DNA from: Streptomyces sp. NRRL B-24484
Lineage (GTDB): Bacteria; Actinomycetota; Actinomycetes; Streptomycetales; Streptomycetaceae
Assembly (NCBI RefSeq): GCF_000717715.1
Contig: NZ_JOAI01000027.1
Span: forward strand, 1 to 64,000
Length of the DNA stretch: 64,000 bases
Reading direction: 5' to 3'
Every line of letters starts with the position of its first letter. Positions within the stretch are counted from its first letter, which is position 1. The translations under genes and the position numbers were made by a program. Shown piece after piece: positions 33,545 through 42,303 of this stretch. The notes under the pieces are model-generated. The model saw nothing but the letters and a program-made list of their open reading frames with translations. It was not told the DNA's origin and did no database searches.

Positions 33545-34288
33545 GTGCGAGTCCTGACCGAACCCCCTCTCGACCGGCGGTCAGCGTCCGTTCCGCCGGC
33601 GGTGCCGGCCCGGGCGCCGATCGGCCGCCGACGCGCGCTGCTGATCGCCGTCACCGCGCTGGTGTACGCGGCGGTCGTGGTCGGGGTGCTCGCCGACACC
33701 GCACTGGTGCGCTTCGACTGGTGGCTGGAGCTGCTGAAGCCGTACAAGCGGTGGCCCGAGGTGCAGTCGCTGCTCGACGTGTGGATCGTGGCGGGCCAGC
33801 GCGGCCCGTCCGCGATCGCCGCGTGCCTCTGGCTCGGCTGGCGCTCCTGGCGCAGCCGCACGGTTCGGCCGCTGCTGGTGATGGGCGCCGCCCTGCTGCT
33901 CCTCAACATCACCGTCGGCGGCGTCAAGATCCTCACCGGGCGGCTCGGCCCGCACTACGCACACGTCATCGACTCCCCCGAGCTGTTCGCCGGAGGAACG
34001 ATCTTCCCGTCCGGGCACACCGCCAACGCGGTGGTGACCTGGGGCGTCCTCGCCTACCTCGCGGTGCGGTGGCGGCGCACCGGCGCGCTGCTGGCCGGGC
34101 TGACGGCGGCGTCGATCGGCCTCACCACGGTCTACCTCGGCACCCACTGGATCTCGGACGTCGTGGCCGGGTGGACGGCCGGCCTGCTGGTGCTGCTCGC
34201 CCTGCCGCTGGCCGAGCCGGCGGTGGACGCCGCGGACCGCTGGGTCACCGCGCTGTACCACGGACCCTCCGGCCGCTCCGGGCGCTGA
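33545..34288 (+). CDS. PAP2-family membrane phosphatase
   Basis: 247 residues with about six helices. Phosphatase motifs: KILTGRLGP (K-x6-RxP variant, about 123), PSGHT at about 155 and TTVYLGTHWISDVVAGW (S/T-R-like motif 3 with catalytic His, about 193). Expected to hydrolyse a lipid phosphate such as undecaprenyl or phosphatidic phosphate at the outer membrane face. A -10-like TAGGGT at 33532-33537 ends seven bases before the GTG, so the mRNA may be leaderless. In motif 1 the usual Arg-Pro reads Arg-Leu-Gly-Pro. Confidence 0.85.
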   Translation: MRVLTEPPLDRRSASVPPAVPARAPIGRRRALLIAVTALVYAAVVVGVLADTALVRFDWWLELLKPYKRWPEVQSLLDVWIVAGQRGPSAIAACLWLGWRSWRSRTVRPLLVMGAALLLLNITVGGVKILTGRLGPHYAHVIDSPELFAGGTIFPSGHTANAVVTWGVLAYLAVRWRRTGALLAGLTAASIGLTTVYLGTHWISDVVAGWTAGLLVLLALPLAEPAVDAADRWVTALYHGPSGRSGR

Positions 34289-34328
34289 TCCCCGGGCCTA
34301 CCCTGGAAGGGGGCTGGAGGTGAGCGCC

Positions 34329-34604
34329 ATGCGTACGGCGAGGACACCCCGGTACTGGCGCAGCGGCACCGAGCCGGCGACGGCACGCAGCGACCTGAAG
34401 CTGCGCTTCCTGCTGTCGGTGCTCTTCCTGCCCGTGTTCGTGGCGATGACGGCGGGGTTCGCGCTCTGGGCGTCCCGCAGCACCGGGTCCGACCTGCCGA
34501 GCAGCGGTGCGCTGACGGGCTTCGCGGTGCTCTCCGGGGTGCTGACGGTGTTCGCCGCGGTGGACCTGTACGTGGTGGTCCGGCGACGCCGCACCGAGCT
34601 CTGA
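34329..34604 (+). CDS. small membrane protein, DUF6343-like
   Basis: 91 residues: RSGTEPATARSDLKLR then two helices (about 27-50 and 62-82) and a basic end VVVRRRRTEL. The SGTEP-x-ARSDL-x-LR block before two helices is what I recall for DUF6343. ATG at 34329 with GGAGG eight bases upstream; a GTG at 34320 gives three more residues. Same strand as the PAP2 gene, 40 bases after it. Function unknown. Confidence 0.7.
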   Translation: MRTARTPRYWRSGTEPATARSDLKLRFLLSVLFLPVFVAMTAGFALWASRSTGSDLPSSGALTGFAVLSGVLTVFAAVDLYVVVRRRRTEL

Positions 34605-34649
34605 CGCCCGGCCCGGTGAGCGCCGGGCGGATCGGGACCCGCGGTGCCC

Positions 34650-34900
34650 GTGGACCCACCGCGGCAGGCCGAGCGGGTCGGCATCGTGCAGCTCGGGCCG
34701 CAGCGGCTCCTCGCTCGTCGGCGGCACGGTGCACGGTGTCCGTGAGGGTGCCGTCGAGCCGGGCGAGAACGCCTCCGGTTCGGCGGCGTCGCGGTAGCGC
34801 ACGAGCACGGTGACCGGGCCGAAGCACTCCTCCAGCAGCGGTTGTCGAGCCGGTCGGCCTTCCGGGAAGGCCGCGCGCATCCGCGGGTCGAGCATCGGGG
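34650..34900 (-). pseudogene. aldehyde dehydrogenase remnant (C-terminal fragment, frameshifted)
   Basis: Minus-strand translation gives MLDPRMRAAF (about 34866-34895), then LLEECFGPVTVLVRYRD (about 34790-34840), both typical of the NADP-dependent ketoglutarate-semialdehyde dehydrogenase type. The next homologous piece, LARLDGTLTDTVHRAADE (about 34710-34770), is in another frame, and a further bit follows in the first frame. No start, no catalytic Cys region, and no complete C-terminus remain. Together with the neighbouring relics it suggests a lost uronic-acid pathway. The rest of 34605-35161 holds no gene. Confidence 0.7.
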
Positions 34901-35161
34901 CGGCCGGGCCTGCGCGGCGGCGACCACGGCCTTCTCCACACCGCGGTCGGCGTGCGGGACAGACGATCAGCGGCGCCCCGATGGACGCCGGCGACCTCCT
35001 GCCCCCGGCCACCCGCCACCTCTGACGGGCCTCGCGGTCGGCCGGTCCCGCGGAGAGCGCGGTCCCCCGCCGCACCGGCCGGAGCGGAGGGGCCGCCGCC
35101 CGGCGGCGCAATCGCGGCACACCCCTCCCCCGATCGCCGAGGGCATGACAGTCTGTCCGCC

Positions 35162-35653
35162 ATGCGCACACGCTCCCTCACCGTGGTCGTCGCGGCCGTC
35201 GCCGCACTCGGGCTGGCCGGCTGCTCCGGCTCCACCGGCTCCACGCCGAAGGCCGACCCCGCCGCCCCTGCCTCCGCCGCCGCCCCTGCCACTCCGGCCG
35301 CCTCCGGGGCCGCCGCCTCCGACCCCGCCGCAGCCACGCCGACCGGGGCGAAGCCTGCTCCGCCGTCGGACGCCGGGCTGCCCGCCGAGCCGGACGCCGG
35401 CACCGCCGCCAAGCTGGTCGCGGCGCTGAAGGCGCTGAACCCGGACATCGTCTCGGCGGGGCCGGAGAAGACGGTGGAGGCGGCCCGCAAGGAGTGCCAG
35501 GCCGTCTACAACTACCCCAAGGACCGCGCGAAGCTGGTCGAGGTGACCGGCAGCACCTTCACCTCGGCGACGCACCCGCAGGGCTTCGGCCCGGAGGTCT
35601 CGGCGAAGATCCTCGCCGCCGTGCAGGCCTCGGGCCTCTGCACCCGCCCCTGA
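35162..35653 (+). CDS. putative lipoprotein with Ala/Pro linker
   Basis: 163 residues. Signal peptide with lipobox LAGC (Cys at about 21), a 45-residue Ala/Pro/Ser-rich linker that would span the wall, and a compact domain (about 75-163) containing two cysteines, in RKECQAVYNYPKD and SGLCTRP, that could form a disulphide. I do not recognise a named family with certainty; similar short lipoproteins are common in Streptomyces. ATG at 35162 without a clear ribosome site, so possibly leaderless. Intact although flanked on both sides by decayed genes. Confidence 0.75.
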   Translation: MRTRSLTVVVAAVAALGLAGCSGSTGSTPKADPAAPASAAAPATPAASGAAASDPAAATPTGAKPAPPSDAGLPAEPDAGTAAKLVAALKALNPDIVSAGPEKTVEAARKECQAVYNYPKDRAKLVEVTGSTFTSATHPQGFGPEVSAKILAAVQASGLCTRP

Positions 35654-35708
35654 CCCACCGCCGCACCCCGGCCCACGCCCTGCCCACCCCCGCCCCGTCG
35701 ACCACCCG

Positions 35709-35740
35709 CGGGCCCCGACCGTCCTCCGGCCGGGGCCCGT
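35709..35740 (+). terminator. lipoprotein gene terminator
   Basis: GC-rich inverted repeat, 12-base arms with one mismatch, loop of about 8 bases, about 55 bases past the stop codon. Confidence 0.65.
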
Positions 35741-35744
35741 GCCC

Positions 35745-35958
35745 GTTCGGTGCGACCCGCGGAGCAGCGCCCGCACCGCGGCCGGGTCCGCGTCGGAGGC
35801 CGGGCCCGCGTGGTGGAGCCGCAGTTCGTCGGCGTCCGGGACGGCCCGCGGCAGGCCCCCGCCCATCCCGGCGACCACCGGCAGGTCGGCCGCCGGCACG
35901 GTGCCCGGGCGCCGGTGCGGCACGACGAGCGGCAGGGTCCGGCCCGGATCGGGCAGCA
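35745..35958 (-). other. possible unidentified coding remnant
   Basis: On the minus strand this reads like real protein (LPLVVPHRRPGTVPAADLPV, then GGGLPRAVPDADELRLHHAG) but has no start, no partner and no family I can name. It may be another relic of the decayed sugar-acid cluster. Confidence 0.25.
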
Positions 35959-35966
35959 CCCGGAAC

Positions 35967-36275
35967 CCGCACCGACTTCGGCGGCATCACCCCGGCCGTC
36001 CGCACCCTGCACCGCGCCGAGGCCTTCGGCAGGGACTGCGAGGCGCACGGCGACGGCTCCGGCAACCTCGCGCTGCTCGGCTCCACCACCGACGGCCGCT
36101 GTACGAGCGCGGGCTGCTCCACCTGCCCACCGACTTCGACGCCGTACCGCCGCACCTCCACGCGATCGTCGACGCCATGGACGAGCATGGCACCGTCCGG
36201 CCGCCCGACCGGCCGGGCCCCGGCGACCACGTCGACCTCGACCACATCGAGCGCCACCCGACCACCAGGGACTGA
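35967..36275 (+). pseudogene. enolase-superfamily (mandelate racemase / galactarolactone cycloisomerase type) remnant
   Basis: C-terminal third only: DFGGITPAVRTLHRAEAFGRD, DCEAHGDGSGNLALLGSTTD, then after a frameshift at about 36100 YERGLLHLPTDFDAVPPHLH and DAMDEHGTVRPPDRPGPGDH. The expected DGRWYERG is broken by an apparent one-base loss (CGCTGTAC where CGCTGGTAC would restore frame). The N-terminal lid and the barrel start are gone. Its TGA lies two bases before the uronate dehydrogenase ATG, so the two were once one operon. Confidence 0.8.
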
Positions 36276-36277
36276 CG

Positions 36278-37084
36278 ATGCCCCGCACCATCCTGCTCAC
36301 CGGCGCGGCCGGCGGCGTCGGCACCGCGCTGCGCAACCTGCTGCCGCCGTACGGCCACCGCCTCCGGCTCGCCGACCTCGCACCCGTCCCGGACGCCCCG
36401 GACGCCCTCGTCTTCGACCTCCGGGACGCCGGGGCCGTCCGCGCGGCCGTCCGCGGCGTGGACGCCGTCGTCCACCTGGGCGGCATCTCGCTGGAGGACT
36501 CCTTCGCCCGCATCCTCGGCGCCAACGTCGAGGGCACCCACCACCTCTACGAGGCCGCCCGGCTGGAGGGCGTGCGGCGGGTGGTCTTCGCCAGCTCCAA
36601 CCACGCCGTCGGCTTCACCCCGCTGCACGGCCTCGGCCCGGGCGGCAAGGGCCTGATCGGCACCGACATACCGCCCCGGCCCGACACCTACTACGGCCTG
36701 TCCAAGGTGTTCGGCGAAGGCCTGGCCCAGCTCTACGCCGACAAGTACGGCATCGACACCGTCTCGATCCGGATCGGCTCCTGCTTCCCGAGGCCGCGCT
36801 CCACCCGGATGCTCTCCACCTGGCTCAGCCCCGCCGACTGCGCCCGGCTGGTGCACGCCGCCCTCACCGCCCCCGTCGACGGGCACGTGGTGGTCAACGG
36901 CATCAGCGCCAACACCCGCGCCTGGTGGGACCTGGCCCCAGCGCGGGCGCTCGGCTACGAGCCGCAGGACGACGCCGAGGCGTATGCCGCCGAGGTGATC
37001 GCCGAACACGGCGAACTGCCGCCCGACGGCGTCGACGCCCGCTTCCTCGGCGGCGCCTTCACCGAGATCGAACCACCGCGCTGA
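36278..37084 (+). CDS. udh: uronate dehydrogenase (NAD-dependent)
   Basis: 268 residues, extended SDR. Cofactor motif LLTGAAGGVGTALRN at 6-20; ASSNH at about 105-109; catalytic Tyr139 and Lys143 in TYYGLSKVFGE; and the family-specific RIGSCFPRPRSTRMLSTWLS and NGISANTRAWWDL. These match bacterial uronate dehydrogenases that oxidise D-galacturonate or D-glucuronate to the aldaro-lactone. ATG two bases after the remnant upstream, with AGGGA before it. The downstream steps (lactone cycloisomerase, semialdehyde dehydrogenase) survive only as fragments nearby, so the enzyme may be an orphan here. Confidence 0.9.
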   Translation: MPRTILLTGAAGGVGTALRNLLPPYGHRLRLADLAPVPDAPDALVFDLRDAGAVRAAVRGVDAVVHLGGISLEDSFARILGANVEGTHHLYEAARLEGVRRVVFASSNHAVGFTPLHGLGPGGKGLIGTDIPPRPDTYYGLSKVFGEGLAQLYADKYGIDTVSIRIGSCFPRPRSTRMLSTWLSPADCARLVHAALTAPVDGHVVVNGISANTRAWWDLAPARALGYEPQDDAEAYAAEVIAEHGELPPDGVDARFLGGAFTEIEPPR

Positions 37085-37095
37085 GCGGTCCGGTC

Positions 37096-37129
37096 GGGGG
37101 CGCGGGGAACTGCGCGGTCCCGCGCCCCT
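37096..37129. repeat. interspersed GGGGCGCGGGGAACTGCGC repeat / terminator hairpin
   Basis: Copy of the repeat found at 16813-16980. Here it folds by itself: GGGGCGCGGG / CCCGCGCCCC arms. It lies between the convergent ends of udh and the aminotransferase gene and may serve as terminator for both. Confidence 0.7.
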
Positions 37130-37144
37130 CGTGGAGTGCGGGGT

Positions 37145-38545
37145 TCACCGCCCGCCGACCGCCTGCTTGACCAGGGTGCGGCCGAAGTCCCACATCAGGC
37201 CGCTGCCGCGGTGCGCCTCGTCCATCACCTCGGTGAAGGCGTCGACGAAGCGGTCGACCTCCTTCTCGGTGATGATCAGCGGCGGGATCAGCTTGATCAC
37301 CTCCAGGTGGTCGCCGGACACCTGGGTGAGGATCCGGTGCCGCTGCAGCAGCGGCACGACCACCATCTGCGCGAACAGCCCCTTGCGGGCGGCCTGCAGC
37401 GCCGTCCACCCGGTGCGCAGCTTCAGCGACTTGGGCCGGCCGAACTCGATGCCGATCATCAGCCCGCGGCCCCGCACGTCGGCCAGCAGCTCGTACCGGT
37501 CGACGAGTTCCGCGAGCCTGCCGCGGAACAGGTCGCCCACCTTGCGGGCGTTGGCCACCACCTGCTCGTCGCGCATCACGTGGAGCGTGGCGAGACCCGC
37601 CGCCATCGCCTGTGCGTTGGAGCCGAAGCTGGCGGAGTGCACCAGCACCCGGTCCATCGACGAGTACACCTTGTCGAAGATCCAGTCCTTGCCCAGGGTG
37701 GCGCCGATCGGCACGTAGCCGCCGGAGAGCGCCTTGGCCGCGCAGACCAGGTCGGGCCGCACACCCTCCTCGTGCTGGTAGGCGAAGAAGTCACCGGTGC
37801 GGCCGATGCCGGTCTGCACCTCGTCGCAGATCAGCAGCGCCTTGTGGGCGTGCAGCAACTCCTGCGCGGCGTACAGCCAGCCGGGCGGGGCGGCGTGCAC
37901 GCCCTTGCCCTGGATCGGCTCGACGATCAGCGCGGCGACGTCGCCCTTCTTCAACTCCTTCTCCAGCGCCGCGAGATCGCCGAGCGGCACCGGGGTGTCC
38001 GGCAGCAGCGGCTCGAAGCCCTTGCGGAAGCCGCTCTCGCCGTTGACCGAGAGCGAGCCGGCGGTGAGGCCGTGGAAGGCGTGGTCGCAGTAGAGGATCC
38101 GGCGCCGGCCGGTGGCGCAGCGGGCGAACTTGAGCGCGGTCTCGACCGCCTCGGTGCCGCTGTTGCCGAAGAACACCCGGTCCAGGCCCGGGGCTTCGGC
38201 GATCAGCCGCTCGGCGAGCAGGCCGGGCAGCGGGGCGCAGTCGAAGCGGGTGAGGTCGGGCAGCCCGAGGTCCATCACCTGCTGCACGGCGGAGCGCACC
38301 ACGGGGTGGTGCCGGCCCAGCGCGAAGATCCCGAACCCGGCCAGCATGTCCAGGTACTCGTTGCCCTCGGCGTCGTAGAAGTACGGCCCTTCGGCACGTT
38401 CGTAGTACTTGTCGAAGCCGATGGTGTGCAGCATCCGGGGCAGCTGCGGGTTGAGGTACCTGGCGTGCAGCTCGTAGCGCTCGGCGGCGCGGTCGGCGAG
38501 CAGGGCGGCGAGGTCGAGGCCCCCGGTGGGACGGTCAGCCGGCAT
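37145..38545 (-). CDS. hpnO: class III aminotransferase of the hopanoid cluster
   Basis: 466-residue PLP enzyme. Motifs: [32 protein letters not shown] (Asp for the PLP nitrogen) and the PLP lysine in [13 protein letters not shown] near residue 280. Last gene of the hopanoid operon, its ATG overlapping the dxs stop by 11 bases, with GAGGAG upstream. In other bacteria the HpnO-type enzyme converts a hopanoid side-chain intermediate to the amino form (aminobacteriohopanetriol). That role is taken from position and family; ornithine or acetylornithine activity cannot be excluded. Confidence 0.85.
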   Translation of the reverse strand: MPADRPTGGLDLAALLADRAAERYELHARYLNPQLPRMLHTIGFDKYYERAEGPYFYDAEGNEYLDMLAGFGIFALGRHHPVVRSAVQQVMDLGLPDLTRFDCAPLPGLLAERLIAEAPGLDRVFFGNSGTEAVETALKFARCATGRRRILYCDHAFHGLTAGSLSVNGESGFRKGFEPLLPDTPVPLGDLAALEKELKKGDVAALIVEPIQGKGVHAAPPGWLYAAQELLHAHKALLICDEVQTGIGRTGDFFAYQHEEGVRPDLVCAAKALSGGYVPIGATLGKDWIFDKVYSSMDRVLVHSASFGSNAQAMAAGLATLHVMRDEQVVANARKVGDLFRGRLAELVDRYELLADVRGRGLMIGIEFGRPKSLKLRTGWTALQAARKGLFAQMVVVPLLQRHRILTQVSGDHLEVIKLIPPLIITEKEVDRFVDAFTEVMDEAHRGSGLMWDFGRTLVKQAVGGR

Positions 38546-40445
38546 GGTGCTGGTTCGCTCCTCGGATCGGTAGCAGCTGCTTGGCGTGGGCGGCGGTCTG
38601 GGCGGCGACTCCGGTGCCGGTGAGTCCGATCTCCTCGAGGATCTCACCGCGGCCGGCGTGCGCCAGGAACTCCTGCGGGATACCGAGGTCGCGCAGCGGG
38701 GTGTCGACACCGGCGTCGCGCATGGCCTGGGCCACGGCGGCGCCGACGCCGCCGGTGCGGCCGTTGTCCTCGACGGTGACGACCAGCCGGTGGGCCGCGG
38801 CGAGGTCGACCAGGCCGGGGGCGACGGGCTTCACCCAGCGCGGGTCGACGACGGTGGCGGTGAAGCCCTCGGCGAGCAGCAGCGCGGCGGCGTCGAGGCA
38901 GGCGGGTGCCATGGCGCCGACGGCGACCAGCAGGATCTCGGGGGCGGGCCCGGTGCGGTGCAGCACGTCGATGCCGCCGACCCGTTCCAGGGCGGGCACG
39001 CCGGGGCCGAGGTCGCCCTTGGGGAAGCGCAGCACGGTGGGGGCGTCGGTGACCTCGACGGCCTCGCGGAGCTGGGTGCGCAGCTGTTCGGCGTCGCGCG
39101 GCGCGGCGAGCCGCAGGCCGGGGACGACCTGGAGGATCGACATGTCCCACATGCCGTTGTGGGAGGCGCCGTCGTTGCCGGTGACGCCGGCCCGGTCGAG
39201 GACGAAGGTGACGCCCAGCTTGTGCAGGGCGACGTCCATCAGCACCTGGTCGAAGGCCCGGTTGAGGAAGGTCGCGTAGACGGCGACGACCGGGTGCAGG
39301 CCGGCGGTGGCGAGGCCGGCCGCGCTGGCGACGGCGTGCTGCTCGGCGATGCCGACGTCGAAGGTGCGGTCGGGGTGGGCCGCGGCGAAGTCGGCGAGTC
39401 CGACCGGCTGGAGCATGGCGGCGGTGACGGCGACGACGTCGGCCCGCTCCTTGCCGAGTTCGACCATCTCGGTGCCGAAGACGGAGGTCCAGGAGGTTCC
39501 GCGGGAGGGCGAGACGGGCAGGCAGGTGTACGGGTCCATGGCGCCGACGGCGTGGAAGCGGTCGGCCTCGTCCTGTTCGGCGGGGCGGTAGCCGCGGCCC
39601 TTCTCGGTGATGCAGTGGACGATGACGGGGCCGCCGAAGCGCTTGGCGCGGCGCAGCGCCTGTTCGACGGCGCCGATGTCGTGGCCGTCGATCGGTCCGA
39701 CGTACTTGAGGCCGAGGTCCTCGAACATGCCCTGCGGGGCGAAGGCGTCCTTGAAGCCCTTCTTGGCGCCGTGCAGGGCGCCGAAGATGGGCTGGCCGAC
39801 GATCGGGGTGCGCTGCAGGGCCTCCTTGCCCCAGGTGAGGAAGCGTTCGTAGCCGCGGGTGGTGCGCAGGGTGGCGAGGTGGTGGGCGAGGCCGCCGATG
39901 GTGCGGGCGTAGGAGCGCTCGTTGTCGTTGACGACGATGACCAGCGGGCGGTCGTCGGCCTCGGCGATGTTGTTGAGGGCCTCCCAGGCCATGCCGCCGG
40001 TGAGGGCGCCGTCGCCGACGACGGCGACGGTGTGCCGGTCGGTGCGGCCGAGCAGCTGGTTGGCCTTGGCGATGCCGTCGGCGTAGCCGAGCGCGGTGGA
40101 GGCGTGCGAGTTCTCGATGAGGTCGTGGTCGGACTCGGCGCGCGAGGGGTAGCCGGAGAGGCCGCCGCGGGCGCGCAGCCGGGTGAAGTCCTGGCGGCCG
40201 GTGAGGAGCTTGTGGACGTAGGCCTGGTGGCCGGTGTCCCAGAGGATGCGGTCGCGCGGGGAGTCGAAGACGCGGTGGACGGCGATGGTCAGTTCGACCA
40301 CGCCGAGGTTGGGTCCGAGGTGGCCTCCGGTGCGGGTGACGGCGTCGATCAGGAAGTCGCGGATCTCGTCGGCGAGCAGGGGGAGGTCGCCGGCCGGCAG
40401 GCGTCTCAGGTCGGCGGGCCCCTTGATGGTGGACAGGAGTGACAT
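38535..40445 (-). CDS. dxs: 1-deoxy-D-xylulose-5-phosphate synthase
   Basis: 636 residues. Joins pyruvate and glyceraldehyde 3-phosphate, the first step of the MEP isoprenoid pathway. TPP site [19 protein letters not shown], catalytic Glu in [10 protein letters not shown], and the transketolase C-terminal domain ending [27 protein letters not shown] (split motif). Full family length. ATG at 40445 with GAGGTGA upstream. Probably a second, hopanoid-dedicated Dxs boosting IPP/DMAPP supply. In S. coelicolor the equivalent position also carries ispG between dxs and hpnH; here only 127 bases are present. Confidence 0.95.
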   Translation of the reverse strand: MSLLSTIKGPADLRRLPAGDLPLLADEIRDFLIDAVTRTGGHLGPNLGVVELTIAVHRVFDSPRDRILWDTGHQAYVHKLLTGRQDFTRLRARGGLSGYPSRAESDHDLIENSHASTALGYADGIAKANQLLGRTDRHTVAVVGDGALTGGMAWEALNNIAEADDRPLVIVVNDNERSYARTIGGLAHHLATLRTTRGYERFLTWGKEALQRTPIVGQPIFGALHGAKKGFKDAFAPQGMFEDLGLKYVGPIDGHDIGAVEQALRRAKRFGGPVIVHCITEKGRGYRPAEQDEADRFHAVGAMDPYTCLPVSPSRGTSWTSVFGTEMVELGKERADVVAVTAAMLQPVGLADFAAAHPDRTFDVGIAEQHAVASAAGLATAGLHPVVAVYATFLNRAFDQVLMDVALHKLGVTFVLDRAGVTGNDGASHNGMWDMSILQVVPGLRLAAPRDAEQLRTQLREAVEVTDAPTVLRFPKGDLGPGVPALERVGGIDVLHRTGPAPEILLVAVGAMAPACLDAAALLLAEGFTATVVDPRWVKPVAPGLVDLAAAHRLVVTVEDNGRTGGVGAAVAQAMRDAGVDTPLRDLGIPQEFLAHAGRGEILEEIGLTGTGVAAQTAAHAKQLLPIRGANQHHAG

Positions 40446-40535
40446 GGCTTCACCTCGCGACTCGGTGGAGAGCGATGACCGTCTGTGTCCAGGGTGCGGC
40501 CGGGGCGGTCGGCTCGCCTGTTGTCCGTGCGCCCG

Positions 40536-40557
40536 GGCGTGCGCCGGAGCGCACGCC
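40536..40557 (-). terminator. hairpin between hpnH and dxs
   Basis: Perfect 9-base arms GGCGTGCGC / GCGCACGCC with a 4-base loop, starting 16 bases past the hpnH stop. It may attenuate read-through into dxs; the gap 40446-40572 has no gene. Confidence 0.5.
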
Positions 40558-40572
40558 GCGGGGCCTCGGACG

Positions 40573-41598
40573 TCAGTTGATCCGGCCGGAGCCCAGGGTT
40601 TCCCGGGCGGCGCGCAGGGACTCCTTGAGCGAGCCCATGGTGGCGAGCACGGCGGTGGGTTCGTAGCCGCAGTGCGCCATGCAGTTGTCGCAGCGCGGGT
40701 CCCGGCCGCGGCCGTACTTGTCCCAGTCGGTCTTCTCGATGAGTTCGCGGTAGGTGGGGACGTAGCCGTCGGCCATCAGGTAGCAGGGGCGCTGCCAGCC
40801 GAAGAGCGAGTAGTTGGGGATGCCCCAGGCGGTGCAGTCGAAGTCGACCTTGCCCTCCAGGAAGTCCAGGAAGAGCGGGCTGTGGTTGAGCCGCCAGCGG
40901 CGCCTGTTGCCGCCGGAGAAGGCCTTGCGGAAGAGCTCCCTGGTCTGTTCGACGCCGAGGAAGTGGTCCTGGTCGGGCGCCTTCTCGTAGGCGTAGGCCG
41001 GGGAGATCATCATCTCGTCGACCTTGAGCTCGTCGTTGAGGTAGTCGAGGACCTCGATGATGGTCTGCGGGGTGTCGGTGTTGAAGAAGGTGGAGTTGGT
41101 GGTGACCCGGAACCCGCGCCGCTTGGCCTCCCGGATCGCCTCCACCGCCTCGTCGAAGGTGCCGTCCTTGGCGACCGAGGCGTCGTGGCGCTCGCGCAGG
41201 CCGTCGATGTGGACGGTGAAGGTGAAGTACGGCGAAGGAGTGAACCTGTCGAGCTTCTTGCGCATCAGCAGCGCGTTGGTGCAGAGGAAGACGTACTTGC
41301 GGCGGGCCACCAGCTGGCGGACGATCTCGTCGATCTGCGGGTGCATCAGCGGCTCGCCGCCGGCGATGGAGACCATCGGCGCCCCCGACTCCAGGACGGC
41401 GCCGACCGCCTGGGCGACCGGCATCCGCTGCTTGAGGACGCCGGCCGGGTGCTGGATCTTGCCGCACCCCTCGCAGGCCAGGTTGCAGGCGTACAGCGGT
41501 TCGAGTTCGACGATCAGTGGGAACTTCTCGCGGCGCCTCAGCTTCTGTTGCAGCAGGTAGGTGGACACGCGGACGGACTGGCGCAGCGGCATGGCCAT
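40573..41598 (-). CDS. hpnH: HpnH, adenosyl-hopane radical SAM enzyme
   Basis: 341 residues. Radical SAM cluster motif CNLACEGC (CxxxCxxC) at about 32-39, SAM-binding [11 protein letters not shown] near 75, and a C-terminal cysteine group [12 protein letters not shown]. HpnH adds adenosine from SAM to diploptene to make adenosylhopane, the first step in extending C35 hopanoids. ATG at 41598 lies two bases after the hpnG TAG, with AGGAGG upstream; a second ATG two codons later is less well placed. Confidence 0.95.
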   Translation of the reverse strand: MAMPLRQSVRVSTYLLQQKLRRREKFPLIVELEPLYACNLACEGCGKIQHPAGVLKQRMPVAQAVGAVLESGAPMVSIAGGEPLMHPQIDEIVRQLVARRKYVFLCTNALLMRKKLDRFTPSPYFTFTVHIDGLRERHDASVAKDGTFDEAVEAIREAKRRGFRVTTNSTFFNTDTPQTIIEVLDYLNDELKVDEMMISPAYAYEKAPDQDHFLGVEQTRELFRKAFSGGNRRRWRLNHSPLFLDFLEGKVDFDCTAWGIPNYSLFGWQRPCYLMADGYVPTYRELIEKTDWDKYGRGRDPRCDNCMAHCGYEPTAVLATMGSLKESLRAARETLGSGRIN

Positions 41599-41600
41599 GG

Positions 41601-42266
41601 CTAACTCGCCTCCTGCGGGAGTGTCGAGGGCTGTGGTGGACGGGGTGCTGCGGTGGCGACCAGGCGGTGCCACTCGGTGAGGGCGGGCACGGCGGCGCGC
41701 AGGGCGCGCCAGGCGTGCACACCGGCCGGCAGGGTGCCGGGCCGGATCAGCTCGCGTTCGGGGGTGTCGACGACCACCCGGAGCACCGCGGCGGGCAGCC
41801 CGGGCCGGGTCTCGGCGCGGGCGGCGAGGACGGCGGCGGCCTCCATGTCGACGGCGAGGGCGCCGCGGGCGTGCAGCGCCCGGCGCTGGGAGCCGCGCAC
41901 GACGTGGTCGGCGGTGTGGTGGAGTCCGGTGTGCGTGGTCAGGCCGCAGGCCTGCAGGGCCTTGGCGAGGGTCGGCGCGCTGTCGAGCGCGAACCGCCCG
42001 CCCTCCGAGTCGCGGACGGCGTCCGCGACGATGACCTCGCCGGGGGCGGTGCCGGGGGCGACGGAGGCGCCGAACCCGGCGACCACCAGGGCGCCGTAGT
42101 CACCGGTGGAGAGCAGGGTCCGGGCGACCTGACCGGCCCGGTCGCGGCCGATCCCGGTGCGGACCAGGACGGGCGAACCGCCGATCGCACCGGCCCAGTC
42201 GCCGCCGCGCAGGGCCCAGGCCTCCGGCCCGAGGGCGCACACCACCAGCAGGGGCTCACCCGTCAT
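41601..42266 (-). CDS. hpnG: HpnG, adenosylhopane nucleosidase
   Basis: 221 residues of the phosphorylase/nucleosidase (PNP_UDP) family: LLVVCALGPEAWALR start, VVAGFGASVAPGTAPGEVIV, and the MEAAAV signature (VDMEAAAVLAA) near 145. It removes adenine from adenosylhopane to give ribosylhopane. ATG at 42266 preferred for the GGAGG site, 37 bases after shc; a GTG at 42314 would overlap the shc end. Confidence 0.92.
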   Translation of the reverse strand: MTGEPLLVVCALGPEAWALRGGDWAGAIGGSPVLVRTGIGRDRAGQVARTLLSTGDYGALVVAGFGASVAPGTAPGEVIVADAVRDSEGGRFALDSAPTLAKALQACGLTTHTGLHHTADHVVRGSQRRALHARGALAVDMEAAAVLAARAETRPGLPAAVLRVVVDTPERELIRPGTLPAGVHAWRALRAAVPALTEWHRLVATAAPRPPQPSTLPQEAS

Positions 42267-42303
42267 CGCACACCTCCGGCCGTCTCGGTGAAGTGACGTT
42301 TTC

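Noticed and set aside
40446..40572. Possible degraded ispG between hpnH and dxs
   Set aside because: No IspG-like peptide in any frame; the gap is too short and holds only a hairpin and the dxs ribosome site.
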